Assembly: GCA_032719365.1 (NCBI GenBank)
Contig: CM064872.1
Location: 51,692,252 to 51,756,251 of the forward strand
Reading direction: 5' to 3'
Length of the DNA stretch: 64,000 nt
From: Prinsepia uniflora
Taxonomy: Eukaryota > Streptophyta > Magnoliopsida > Rosales > Rosaceae
Below, piece after piece: positions 36,587-48,600 of this stretch. How positions within the stretch are numbered: position 1 is the stretch's first letter; each line of letters begins with the position of its first letter. A program made the position numbers and the translations under genes. The notes below the pieces were generated by a model. It was not told where the DNA came from, did no database searches, and worked only from the letters and a program-made list of their open reading frames with translations.

Positions 36587-37347
36587 GCATGGGAGGGGCC
36601 GCTTCAAAGAGATGCTCAGGACCAGGAGTGCGAGTATTGCCTAAGAGGGGCCACTCCGACGAGGAGAGGCTCAGGATCAGGATTGCTAGATATAGATATC
36701 ACCCAGGATAGTGTCCGGTGGTGGATCCTAGGGAGGACTCGGACTTGAGACCCCGAGTGGCACGCGTAGCCTTAGAAATCGTGACATTATTGATTATACA
36801 TCTGGGATGTCGGGGATTGGCTATACTTTTTTGACTTATTTGGGCAGAGACCCTACGTGTTTGGTTTTGGGCAAAGACCCTACGTGTTTGGTTTTTGACT
36901 GAGACCCTACTGAGGAAATGGCTTTGAATGATAAACGTTTTCATTGAGTTTTAATTTGAAAAGCCATATGATTTGATTTTAAGAAAATGGTTGTTATAGC
37001 TTGTTTTCAGATGCATGCATGCTTTTTAGTGAAGGGTATAAATCTTTTCGTGAAATGGTTTTATAAACTGTTTATTTTCGCCCACTCACAACTTTTCCTG
37101 TTTTTAATACTCTTCAGGTTGATCGTGGATGTAGGCTGTAGCAGAGACCGAGGCATCACATACATCCACAGATCCTGACGTACTCTAGAAGCCCCGAGAG
37201 GGTTAGGTGTATTCCTGGTTTGGCACGGGGTGTCAAATGGGAGTATAGCACATCCCGCATTAATTCAAGGAGGATTGTGATGGGTTGTGTCAAAAACTAA
37301 CATAACTACATCTAATTTATTGTGACAAAAATTATTCAATACACTAC

Positions 37348-39160
37348 TGACTACGCCCAAACTACGCATTAAATTAAACACGTAATTTGAGTGTTGTGCA
37401 ATTTAAACCCTTTTTGTGTAGATGTAGTATTGGTAAATAGGGATCGTTCTTAACCGGGGAAATTAGGGAACATTGATAATGTGTTAGTGAGAAAGAGTAA
37501 TGAATAAATGAATAATGAATAAATTAATGAATTAAATAATGAAAGAATTAAGAAATTAAAGAATTAATGAATTAAAGAATTAATTAATCAAAGAATAATA
37601 AACTAAAAGTATTAAAGAATAAAAGAATAAAGAGATGAAAGAATCAAAGAATAATAAACTAAAAGTAGAAAAGAAGAATAAAAGAATAAAAGAATAAAAG
37701 AATAAAGAATAAAAAGGATAAAAGAATAAAATAAGAATAAAAAAGAATAAAAGAATAAACGAATAAAAGAATAAAAGAATAAAGAATAAAGAAGTGAAAA
37801 TGGGAGTTTTGAAAAGAGATGTAAATATAAAATAAAGAAAACAAGTAAAAATAATTAAATACTTAATTTTACTTCTACTTTAACCTTTGTACTAGTGAAC
37901 TTTCTTCAAACACATATTTTTACCAACACTCTAACATCATGCTCATATTAAACCAATCACGAAATCATACCTTAATCATCTCAAATACATGCATACATTT
38001 TTCATATTATAAATGCACCGAACAGCGGATTATTACTTACAATATGATCCACCTTAAGTAAGTGATTTAATGCGCCGAACAACGATCAAACATTAAATCT
38101 CTTCAACTCTATTCTAAATGCCCCGAACAGCAGATCAACATTTAGTTTCGAATTGAAGTTTAAGCACTAAAACATATGAAGTAAAAGAAACTCAAAAAGT
38201 AAAACACATGGAGATTGCATTCTTACTTACAAATGTTAGAAAGAAAATACCAACACATATATTGAATTATAAGTAAAACCAAGAACAATAACAAGAATTT
38301 AAGTAGAGAAGTATGGATTTTCACAAGAATCACCGAACAGCGGCAGGAAACTTGTGAAGATGGTAGAAGAAATACGAGGAATTCGGTCTTAAAACTCTTG
38401 AATTGCCTTAGAATTACTTGGCCTAGGTATTTCTTAAGGAAAGCATAAAAATGTGTTTAAGAGATCTCAAAGAAATATCACAAGAACAAAGTAAAGAAGA
38501 AATGAAATTAAGAAAAATAAAAATAACATAAATTAAGAACAAGAATTAAAAGAAAGCTAATTAATAAGAAAATCTACAAGAAGTTAAAATGGTCCCCAAA
38601 AATGTCTCTCAAAAAAAGAGAAACAAAAGAACTAACTAAGAACTAGAACTAAGAAAAATGAAAGAAATGGAAGAATGAAACTAATTGGGGACTCTCCAAA
38701 TACATGAAATGACCTCCCTATTTATAGAGGGAGTGCCACAATTGTTTAATTAAAAGTACAAAATTAAAATATAAAAATAGCAATAAAATAGTACATGAAG
38801 AAGTGATGGAAATGATGAGATTGGGTGGGAAAAGATGCTGATTTTGGGGCAAATATGCTGATTTTGGGAACTATTGGGGGGCTGCTGGATTTTTGGCTTG
38901 GGATGCTGGATTTCAGCAGCTTCCCACCGAATTTCCTTGCGATTTTCGGTGATTTCTCATATTTCGTTCATAATTTCTTCGTTATAATTCCGATCGGGAC
39001 GATTCTTTCACCAAAATGCTCCAAATTCCACGCTTTATTTATTTCTACAAAAATATCACAAAATAAATTAATTTGTCTAATTATTTATTATTTTAATATT
39101 AAAATTCAAGTATAAAGGGTATAAAATAATATAAAATAACGCTTATTTGAGGACCTATCA
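37348..39160 (-). repeat. 3' LTR of the LARD (element orientation minus)
   Basis: 1,813 bp, the partner of 43,231-45,043. It carries an A-rich GAATAAAA-type minisatellite at 37,613-37,795 and a CTATAAATA box on the minus strand at 38,719-38,727. Confidence 0.92.
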
Positions 39161-39180
39161 AATACCCCCACACTTAAACT
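39161..39180 (-). other. Polypurine tract of the LARD
   Basis: On the minus strand AGTTTAAGTGTGGGGGTATT directly precedes the 3' LTR start TGATAGG. A second, similar tract lies at 40,804-40,820. Confidence 0.75.
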
Positions 39181-41029
39181 TTGCTAGTCCCTAGCAAATA
39201 CTAAAATTAAACTACAAAATCAAAACAAGTAACCTTTAACCATTTGTCTCAATATTTCATTATTACAATCATGGCATAAAAGATTTTCACTTAAAACATT
39301 TAAGCATATGGAATTCAAAAGTTAATACTTTGTAAAAAAATGCTTCAACAAGTAAGATAATGAGTAAATATGGTGAAATGGATCTCAACATGAATAAAAC
39401 AAGTATGAATCAACTCACAAGGATATGCACTCATAAATTCACTCAATTTTGTAAGGGTTTGTGTTTGCACTCAAAGTATGTGAGAAATACTCACATAATC
39501 GAAATGAAGTACTTTTGCAAAAATATCAAACAAACACCTCAAGATAAAAACAACATATACTTGCACAAATGAACCAAAACCATAAGCTTACTCAAGTGAT
39601 TGACTCCACTAATCAAAATTTACCATCTTAAGGATCATAAGGTCTTTACGAAGGTTAATGGGGCTAAGTTTAGAGGCAAGGAAAATATAGGACAAGTGGT
39701 GCTCAATTCGTTCCAAGACTCAATAGACTCCCAAAACGTATCATAGCTTCCCAACCTTAGTGCAATGATGTTGGTAATCCATCCCTTCGAACATAGGCCT
39801 AATTCCATCATGTTGGGCCTCACAATCATTCTTCGTGTCGGATTTACAAATGTAAGGGACTTAACTCAAACATTACATAACCAAACCTTATTACCTTGAT
39901 CGAGACTCAACTTTTTTTTTTCTTTTTTTTCTTCTTTTTTTTTTTTTGATTTTTTTTGATTTTTTTTGAATTTTTTTTTTATATCAAGGTAATAACATGT
40001 GTCAACGATACAACAAAGCATGAGTCGGTAAATCCAAATAATTCACATAAAAGTCTTTCCAACATCATTATTTTCTCTTTACACAGTCATTATGTCTTTA
40101 ACCGAGTTCTTGGAACAAGGGTAAAGGATGTCTATACTAAGCTCAAGTGTTTAGATAATCATGGTGATGAAAGAAAGGCTTAATGTGGGCTCAAAAGGGT
40201 TAAAACTAAGGGGGTCGCAACTTGTGCGCACAAAATAGGGAACATGGATATTTGAATTTGTGGTGTTAACCCTAATGCCTTAATCATATCCAAAATCAGA
40301 GAGTTTATTGACTTGAAAGCTTTGAAAATCACATTGAATAAGTTCTAGTACTCTAGAGTTCATTAAAAGCTATGGCAAGTAGTTATGAGGCATATGTATA
40401 TCAATTTAAACAAAGAACTTATGAATCACTCATCAAAGATGTATATAAAGTTCTAAAGCTCACATAAGGTTCATATGATTCATACTTATCTTATCATGCT
40501 CGTTTATATGCCAATTTACATGCATTATCTTCAAGTTATAACACTTAATCACAAAATATTAACAAACAAATTCAAGTTGTAGTGATTATCTTTATGGCCA
40601 TAACATATTCCTTTCTGTTCATTTATGTCATTGACAAGTTAAATGGCAACTTAAGACTCATAAAAATACTAAGTTAAAACAAAAAGATTAAAAAAAAAAC
40701 AATAATATTTTTTTTTTCATTTTTTTTTCACCCTTTTTTTTATAATTTTTTTCAATTTTTTTTTGTTTTTTTGTTTTTTGAACAATTAAAATTGTAAACC
40801 ATTCCCCCACACTTAAATTCTACATTGTCCTCAATGTAGGAAAATACGAAGTAATTAAACATAGAATCAAAGTAAGGAAGATGATTTACGAAAATAATAG
40901 GAAAACATTAAGTAAACAAAATAAAAGAGAGTGAAGGGTAGAGGATAGCAAATCTGTATTGATGACTCCTTCACATCCCGGGAACACATTGGGTTGCCTC
41001 CCAACAAGCGCTTGAAGTTTAACGTCCAT

Positions 41030-42840
41030 CCAGCCTAGACAGAGATGCAAGTTAGTTAGTCAGAGATGTACGTTAATTAAGAATGCAAGTTAGATATGCA
41101 AATTAAAGTTAATGATGCAATGTGAGTTAAAGATGTAAGTTAGAGGAAGAGTGCAATGCAAGTTAAACTAAATATGCAAGTGAAGTTAAAAATGCAAGTT
41201 AAGTGAAAGATGAAATGCAAGTTAGAATGAAAGATGCAAGTTAGTTAAACGAAAGATGCAAGTTAACTTTGTCATGACAAATAATGTAAATTAAGATATA
41301 AACAATATTTACATGTCGGGGGAAGTCAAAGATATATATGGTTCACATAGCCTCAAAGTTTAAATGAAGACTTATACGTCCGTGCGGCCCAAGTAAATAT
41401 CTTGGATTAATTCAACTGTTTGGGCAACTTCAAAGTGACCAGGTTAGAAAGAATACACATAAGAGGCAGGGCTATTTTCTTAGACCCAAAACCCGTTATG
41501 AGTACGGTCTCTTGTCCTAGACATCACCCTCGAAAATTTCTTACTCCAGAGGAATTAAGATGACTCAAGTGTTAACAATTACCGTGGGTGAGAGTTAACA
41601 AAAGAGTCATCGCCGATAAAGATCAAAATCTAAACTTCGAAGCACAAGTGATCTACATATAGCTGAGACTAATGCATGAATGCAATAACTATTTACAAGT
41701 ATGTTTTTTATGCACAATTTACAAATATAACATGACAATTTTCGTATGAACAATTTATACAAGTATGAACAATTTATTTACAAGTATGGTTTTATTCACA
41801 AGTAATGATATTTACAAAACAATTTCTCATTAACAAACTAACATAAGTATAAGATTTATTTAACAATTTAGATTTACACTAACACAAAGTGAAGATAAAT
41901 GAATATTTTTACGAATAAATGAAGAAAAAGAAATTTTTTATTTTTTATTAATTAATTTTTTTTTTCTGAATTTAAAAATTAAATAAATGAAGAAAAAGAA
42001 ATTTTTTTTATTTTTAATTTTTTTTTTACGAATTTTATGTTTTTTTTAATTACAAATAAAAATAAAAATAAGGAAAAGTGAATATTTACCATAAGCATTT
42101 ATGCACAATTAAAAAGAATGAACATTATGTACAAGTATGAACAAGAATAATATAACAAGTAAGAGAATTATAAACAAATATAAATGAAAATCTATTATGA
42201 ACAAGTATGCATGTATACTATGAACTATAAAAGTTATGAACAAGTATAAAAGGTAACAAGTAACATATATACAACATTTATTTACAAGTATGAATTAACA
42301 CTAACATAAAGCTAAGATAAGATTTTTTTTTTAATTATTTTCAAATTTTTTATTTATTTCAATTTTTTTTTAAATTTAAATTTAAATTTTATCAAGACAT
42401 AACCAAATAAATAATTACATAAGAATAAAATAAGTGTAATCAAAAAGTTAATGGAATAAAAAGTTAGTGGAATAAAAAGTTAATGGAATAAAATTAATGG
42501 AATAAAAGTTAATGGAATAAAAAGTTAGTGGAATAAAAAGTTAGTGGAATAAAAAGTTAATGAATAAAATTAATGGAATAAAAGTTAATGGAATAAAAAG
42601 TTAGTGGAATAAAAAGTTAATGAAATAAATTAATGGAATAAAAGTTAATGGAATAAAAAGTTAGTGGAATAAAAAGTTAATGAATAAAATTAATGGAATA
42701 AAAGTTAATGGAATAAAAAGTTAGTGGAATAAAAAGTTAATGAATAAAATTAATGGAATAAAGTTAATGGAATAAAAAGTTAGTGGAATAAAATTAAAGT
42801 TAATGGATTAAAGAAAAAGTTAGAAAGTGTAAAGAAAAAT
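41030..42840. repeat. Low-complexity tandem repeats in the LARD internal region
   Basis: 41,040-41,270 repeats 'gatgcaagttag' irregularly. 41,690-42,300 repeats 'acaagtatgaaca'. 42,430-42,800 is a clear minisatellite of 'ggaataaaaagttaatg' and 'ggaataaaaagttagtg' units (about 20 copies). Poly-T blocks lie at 39,910-39,985 and 40,705-40,785. None shows coding features. Confidence 0.8.
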
Positions 42841-43208
42841 AAAATAAATTAAAAGTAAGGAAAAATGAATATGTACAATATGCATTTATAACAAGTACAA
42901 ATTAAATTAAATTATGAACAAGTATGATAGAATTTTAAATTTACATAAACAATTTGAATATGAACAAATATATAAAAAAAAAATTATGAACATTTATGAA
43001 CAAGTATAAATTAGAAACTATGAATAAGTAAAGTATGAACATTATAAACAAAAATAATAAGAACAAAAATAAGATGGATAAATAAAATATAAACAAGTAA
43101 GTAAGGGTTATAAACAAATATAATATTCACAAAAGTAAAATTTATAAACAAGTATAATATGCACAATTTATATACATACACTAACAAATTAAAAATGATT
43201 TTCAATTT

Positions 43209-43225
43209 CCCCGGCAACGGCGCCA
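43209..43225 (-). other. Primer-binding site for tRNA-Asp
   Basis: The plus-strand sequence CCCCGGCAACGGCGCCA is identical to the last 17 bases of plant tRNA-Asp including CCA, recalled from knowledge of the tRNA. Its complement is the primer site of the minus-strand element, five bases inside the 5' LTR. Confidence 0.88.
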
Positions 43226-43230
43226 AAAAT

Positions 43231-45043
43231 TGACTACGCCCAAACTACGCATTAAATTAAACACGTAATTTGAGTGTTGTGCAATTTAAACCCTTTTTGT
43301 GTAGATGTAGTATTGGTAAATAGGGATCGTTCTTAACCGGGGAAATTAGGGAACATTGATAATGTGTTAGTGAGAAAGAGTAATGAATAAATGAATAATG
43401 AATAAATTAATGAATTAAATAATGAAAGAATTAAGAAATTAAAGAATTAATGAATTAAAGAATTAATTAATCAAAGAATAATAAACTAAAAGTATTAAAG
43501 AATAAAAGAATAAAGAGATGAAAGAATCAAAGAATAATAAACTAAAAGTAGAAAAGAAGAATAAAAGAATAAAAGAATAAAAGAATAAAGAATAAAAAGG
43601 ATAAAAGAATAAAATAAGAATAAAAAAGAATAAAAGAATAAACGAATAAAAGAATAAAAGAATAAAGAATAAAGAAGTGAAAATGGGAGTTTTGAAAAGA
43701 GATGTAAATATAAAATAAAGAAAACAAGTAAAAATAATTAAATACTTAATTTTACTTCTACTTTAACCTTTGTACTAGTGAACTTTCTTCAAACACATAT
43801 TTTTACCAACACTCTAACATCATGCTCATATTAAACCAATCACGAAATCATACCTTAATCATCTCAAATACATGCATACATTTTTCATATTATAAATGCA
43901 CCGAACAGCGGATTATTACTTACAATATGATCCACCTTAAGTAAGTGATTTAATGCGCCGAACAACGATCAAACATTAAATCTCTTCAACTCTATTCTAA
44001 ATGCCCCGAACAGCAGATCAACATTTAGTTTCGAATTGAAGTTTAAGCACTAAAACATATGAAGTAAAAGAAACTCAAAAAGTAAAACACATGGAGATTG
44101 CATTCTTACTTACAAATGTTAGAAAGAAAATACCAACACATATATTGAATTATAAGTAAAACCAAGAACAATAACAAGAATTTAAGTAGAGAAGTATGGA
44201 TTTTCACAAGAATCACCGAACAGCGGCAGGAAACTTGTGAAGATGGTAGAAGAAATACGAGGAATTCGGTCTTAAAACTCTTGAATTGCCTTAGAATTAC
44301 TTGGCCTAGGTATTTCTTAAGGAAAGCATAAAAATGTGTTTAAGAGATCTCAAAGAAATATCACAAGAACAAAGTAAAGAAGAAATGAAATTAAGAAAAA
44401 TAAAAATAACATAAATTAAGAACAAGAATTAAAAGAAAGCTAATTAATAAGAAAATCTACAAGAAGTTAAAATGGTCCCCAAAAATGTCTCTCAAAAAAA
44501 GAGAAACAAAAGAACTAACTAAGAACTAGAACTAAGAAAAATGAAAGAAATGGAAGAATGAAACTAATTGGGGACTCTCCAAATACATGAAATGACCTCC
44601 CTATTTATAGAGGGAGTGCCACAATTGTTTAATTAAAAGTACAAAATTAAAATATAAAAATAGCAATAAAATAGTACATGAAGAAGTGATGGAAATGATG
44701 AGATTGGGTGGGAAAAGATGCTGATTTTGGGGCAAATATGCTGATTTTGGGAACTATTGGGGGGCTGCTGGATTTTTGGCTTGGGATGCTGGATTTCAGC
44801 AGCTTCCCACCGAATTTCCTTGCGATTTTCGGTGATTTCTCATATTTCGTTCATAATTTCTTCGTTATAATTCCGATCGGGACGATTCTTTCACCAAAAT
44901 GCTCCAAATTCCACGCTTTATTTATTTCTACAAAAATATCACAAAATAAATTAATTTGTCTAATTATTTATTATTTTAATATTAAAATTCAAGTATAAAG
45001 GGTATAAAATAATATAAAATAACGCTTATTTGAGGACCTATCA
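43231..45043 (-). repeat. 5' LTR of the LARD (element orientation minus)
   Basis: 1,813 bp, apparently identical to the other LTR. A TATA box (CTATAAATA on the minus strand, 44,602-44,610) would drive transcription of the element towards lower coordinates. The GAATAAAA minisatellite is at 43,496-43,678. Confidence 0.92.
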
Positions 45044-45139
45044 ACTACACCTTTCCTATTTACGAAAATCTCAGAAAGAGAATTGAACCTGGTGGAGTTC
45101 GGCTCTTTATGTGCCTCGTAGGTGGAGTTCGATGGGTTC

Positions 45140-45350
45140 TGAATAGATCGATCCTAAAAGAGTTTTAATGTTTTATTTTTCTTAATTTTAATTGTAATTT
45201 TAATTTTTAATGGTATTTGTTTGTTTATTTAATTTGAAAAAATTAATTATAAAAAGATATGTGGATAGCCACACTACGCACCACATACCTTAGGATTAAA
45301 AATTCGAGATTTTACTTGGTGTCAATAGCATTATTGAAAATTTGACCACA
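45140..45350 (+). repeat. Dispersed AT-rich repeat, copy 2
   Basis: Inverted relative of 26,960-27,180. It lies between the LARD and the 3' end of the fucosyltransferase gene. The right end is near 'catagcattattgaaaattt'. Confidence 0.6.
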
Positions 45351-45616
45351 AACATCATTTAAGGAAAATGTTGAGCGGAGGGGTTACAAAAACTCTACCC
45401 AAAAAAAACGGAGCCTCAAATTTCTGTGAACATGCTTCTACATATGATGGCATATTTGTTAGTCTTCAGGTGATATAGCTAAACTTTTGCCATCCACATT
45501 TTTTTCACAAATCCATGTCAATTTTACAATTTACAAGTAACAATAAAATTTAAAAATCCCATAGCTCTATCATCCCTTCCACTCTAGAATTTGACGGACA
45601 GAGTAACAAAATTTCA

Positions 45617-48600
45617 CTAGTCTCTAGCATTTCTGGCACCTTTCCTGCTAATAGCTTCACAGAGTCTGCATGGTAATGTGTCAAGACTCAAAGCCCGGGT
45701 TTTGACGTAGTTAGCGAACACGCCACATCTTCTCCATGCATGGTATTCCGCATAAGCAACTGGATCATTGGCAAGGGTCTTCACATAAGAAGCCAATTCC
45801 TCTAAGCTGCTAAATTTGGTGCCGTCAATGATAGAATGGGGAGGGACAAAGTCCCATACATTAGGGGCACCAAAATAGATGGGAACTGAACCAGAGTCTA
45901 GAGCGTAAAATAGCTTCTCTGTGACATAACTCTCTGTCATTGTGTTTTCGATAGCAAGAACAAACTTATAGTAAGACATGGCACAATGTAAATGGTCCCA
46001 CCATTTCTGGGTGACACTAGAATCACTGGCGCACTCAGGGTACATTGAAAGGGCCATGTCCAAGCCACCAACGTTGTTCAAGCACTTTCCAAATGAATGG
46101 CTAGGTAGTAGGTTGAGAAGCTTGTGGGCAAGCATATTTCTTTGAGGCAGACAGCGAGATGATGACCAATAAACAAGTGTATCCTTAAAATACAATCCCA
46201 AATTAAGTCATTACTACTGGTATGTATTTAAGAAGGAAATGGAAGAACAGAAACAAGTAAAAAGTACAAAAGAACAAAGAGCCAATCACTTACATTGTGT
46301 CTATAAGAAGACACGTGATAATTTCGACCATTGTGAAAGAGTGCACCAGCATAGGTGACCTGCACATCATCTTTGGCGTGATAACTAATAAATATATCCT
46401 CAAAGCCGGACTTCTTCCTGCCAGCCTCAAGATCCATGTACACACGAAGTGGATCTCCAGTGTGTCTCTATCAAAACAAAAAAAGTACACTTAAGATACG
46501 GACTGTAGCTAGATTTCTGGCCATATTAACTTTCTAACCCTGCACTATCATAATTAAATCTGTATTTGATAGAAACATCCATGGAGAAAGACGAAAATTT
46601 GAAACATCCATGATGATCAATGTGTTAAGAAGCCATCATCTCAATTATTTTCCCAGGCCCCACCCACTACGCAAAAAACTATAACACATCCTAGAATTTC
46701 TGAATTGATTACTAATTTGTACAGTATACTTATCGAATTATTGAAATGAACACAAATATAATCCAAGGAAATAAAATTTCAAAACCACAAGTACCCACCA
46801 CAGTTAAATTTACTTAAAAGGAAAGTTGCATAGACAGTAAAAAAAAAGAAATATGCAAGTCGTCGAAGAAGTCTCCCACAAACAAATTAATACAAATATA
46901 CTTTGTTTATAGATAGAGTTAAGACGCAACTAATTTCTCCAACTTTCTTTCTGTAGTACTAGTTTCCCTTACTTCCAAGCATGCTTAACTAAGAAGCCTT
47001 ATTTGATGCAGTAATCCTTTATTATATAGAAAGGGTTCAGCCGGAAATCACTTAAAAGAATTTCAGATACGTTTAGACATAAAACAAACAAGAGAAAAAT
47101 GCTCTAGTTTTCTCTTGTACCACAAGAGATCTCTTTGATTTGTCCTTAAGGTAGGTTCTCACTGGTCCTAGCTTTCTATCATATGCGGAAGCCATATTGT
47201 TTAGCAGAAAAGTAAGAGAAGAAACCTTCCTTGTGCATTACACAAGGAGAATATCGGTAATGGTTTTTGGAGCTCAAAGATCTTTTCATGTGCTGAACTT
47301 CAAGAAGATTGTGTGATCTTAACTATTGGAGATTGTCACTAAGTACTGTTGCCACAGGAACTCAAAGAAATATCAATGATGTTACTTAAGTATATTATGG
47401 AAGTGCCTAGAGAGATTGAAGTTATTACCCTATACCACCATGAGAATCCCTTTGGATAGATTTTGAATTTGGAAAATTTTCATCCCTCTGAGTTTCCCAT
47501 TCATTGTTATAACAGATGACTGAAGTATTAAGGATTCAACCAAATCAGAAGAGATTGAGAATCAAGGGAAATAGTTGTTGGCCGTGAGCTTGACGGGAAG
47601 CTGTGCGGCTGTGTTTATAGTGATGAGGGTGGGAGGGGTTCTGGTGGTGGTGGGATGGGATGAACAGGGACGGGATTGGTTTGGGCGGCCATGAGAATTA
47701 GGGTTTACCTAGGGTTTTGCTCGGTGGAGCTTTAGGGGCTCTGATACCATAAAAAGGTATTGAAATACTTGTGTATTTTATTATGTTAAGATGTACAACA
47801 GTGGCAGAGTTTTATACAGGTGTAGGCTAGTCCTATCTAGGAAGGAAATAAATTGTCTAAGTATTTACAATAGGAAGGAATCAGCTACAATAGGAAGGAA
47901 TCAGTGCAGATTCCTGGTTGACCTTGGGCCAGCCGATCATGGAGATTGAGATTGATTCTCAATCACTTCTGATTCGGTTGGATCCTTAATATGAAGCAAA
48001 TCTCCCCCAGTCAGCATAACAACGATGACATGATCAATTCTACTCACCCCTGTTTTGCCCAGCAAGCACAAAAAAATGACCAATGGGGGAATATAAATCA
48101 CTTATTCTAGCCTTTTTACCATTTTCCTTTTTTCGCTTGTTAGAACAAAGACTTATCACAACCTTAGACTACCCTTTTGGTACCCAAAAAAAGAAAGAAA
48201 AAAAAAACTTAAGACTACCTTATAAAGTAGGTTAGCTGATATATTAATATACACTTTCCATATGTTAACAAGCCAGATTTATTCAAAGCCACTTGCATAC
48301 CTATGAGCAGCTAGAGGTTAAAGCAGGAGTAGAATATAATTGAAAAATAAACTAATGTGTGAAGAAAAATACTGTGTGACATGGTGAATTGAGGCATGAT
48401 CTACCTTGATTATGAGTTTGATGCATCTATGATTGTTTGTTTTTTTTTTTTTTTTAATGTCAAATGGCGACTCAAAGTGATAATGAAGCCCCAAATAGCA
48501 GAAAAATAAGAGGATTACTTGAAAGTACAAATGTCAGCCAAAAAAAAGTAAGTAATCCTTCATTTTTCACCTTAGTATATGACAAAAGAACTTTGGAGAA

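Larger units (their letters stand above)
27868..37292 (+). mobile_element. Outermost solo LTR of a triple nest, TSD AAAAC
   Basis: The LTR starts TATAACAACCCGTCC at 27,868 (a mutated TGTAACGACCCGTCC) and ends 'gggttgtgtca' at 37,292. It is flanked by AAAAC at 27,863-27,867 and 37,293-37,297. It is split by a second LTR (29,050-34,842). Without that insertion and its extra duplication the LTR is about 3.6 kb, enlarged by an internal tandem duplication (34,882-36,586). The body carries CACGTG/TGACGTCA sites, ATGCATGCAT motifs and the 'ttgtccactcac' type landmark of the family. No internal domain is present. Confidence 0.85.
37348..45043 (-). mobile_element. Complete LARD-type LTR retrotransposon, TSD ACTAC
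   Basis: The 7,696 bp element is flanked by ACTAC at 37,343-37,347 and 45,044-45,048. Two 1,813 bp LTRs (37,348-39,160 and 43,231-45,043; TG...CA ends) lie at a constant offset of 5,883 and showed no difference in the stretches compared. On the minus strand a primer site matching the 3' end of plant tRNA-Asp lies next to the 5' LTR, and a polypurine tract lies next to the 3' LTR. The 4,070 bp internal part has no gag, pol or other coding sequence, only low-complexity repeats. The minus-strand phrases TGAGGACAATGT and AAGTGTGGGGG (complement at 40,804-40,840) and 'ggaggcaaccc' (complement near 40,993) are ones I associate with Athila-like elements and their non-autonomous relatives. Confidence 0.92.

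Noticed and set aside
37659..37844. Phe/Tyr/Ile/Leu-rich 61-residue minus-strand frame, also at 43,542-43,727
   Set aside because: It is a translation of the GAATAAAA minisatellite. Low complexity explains the apparent membrane-like composition.
38825..39115. 96-residue plus-strand open frame, repeated at 44,708-44,998
   Set aside because: It is identical in both LTRs of the LARD and antisense to the element. It is duplicated only because the LTRs are, and it has no family resemblance.
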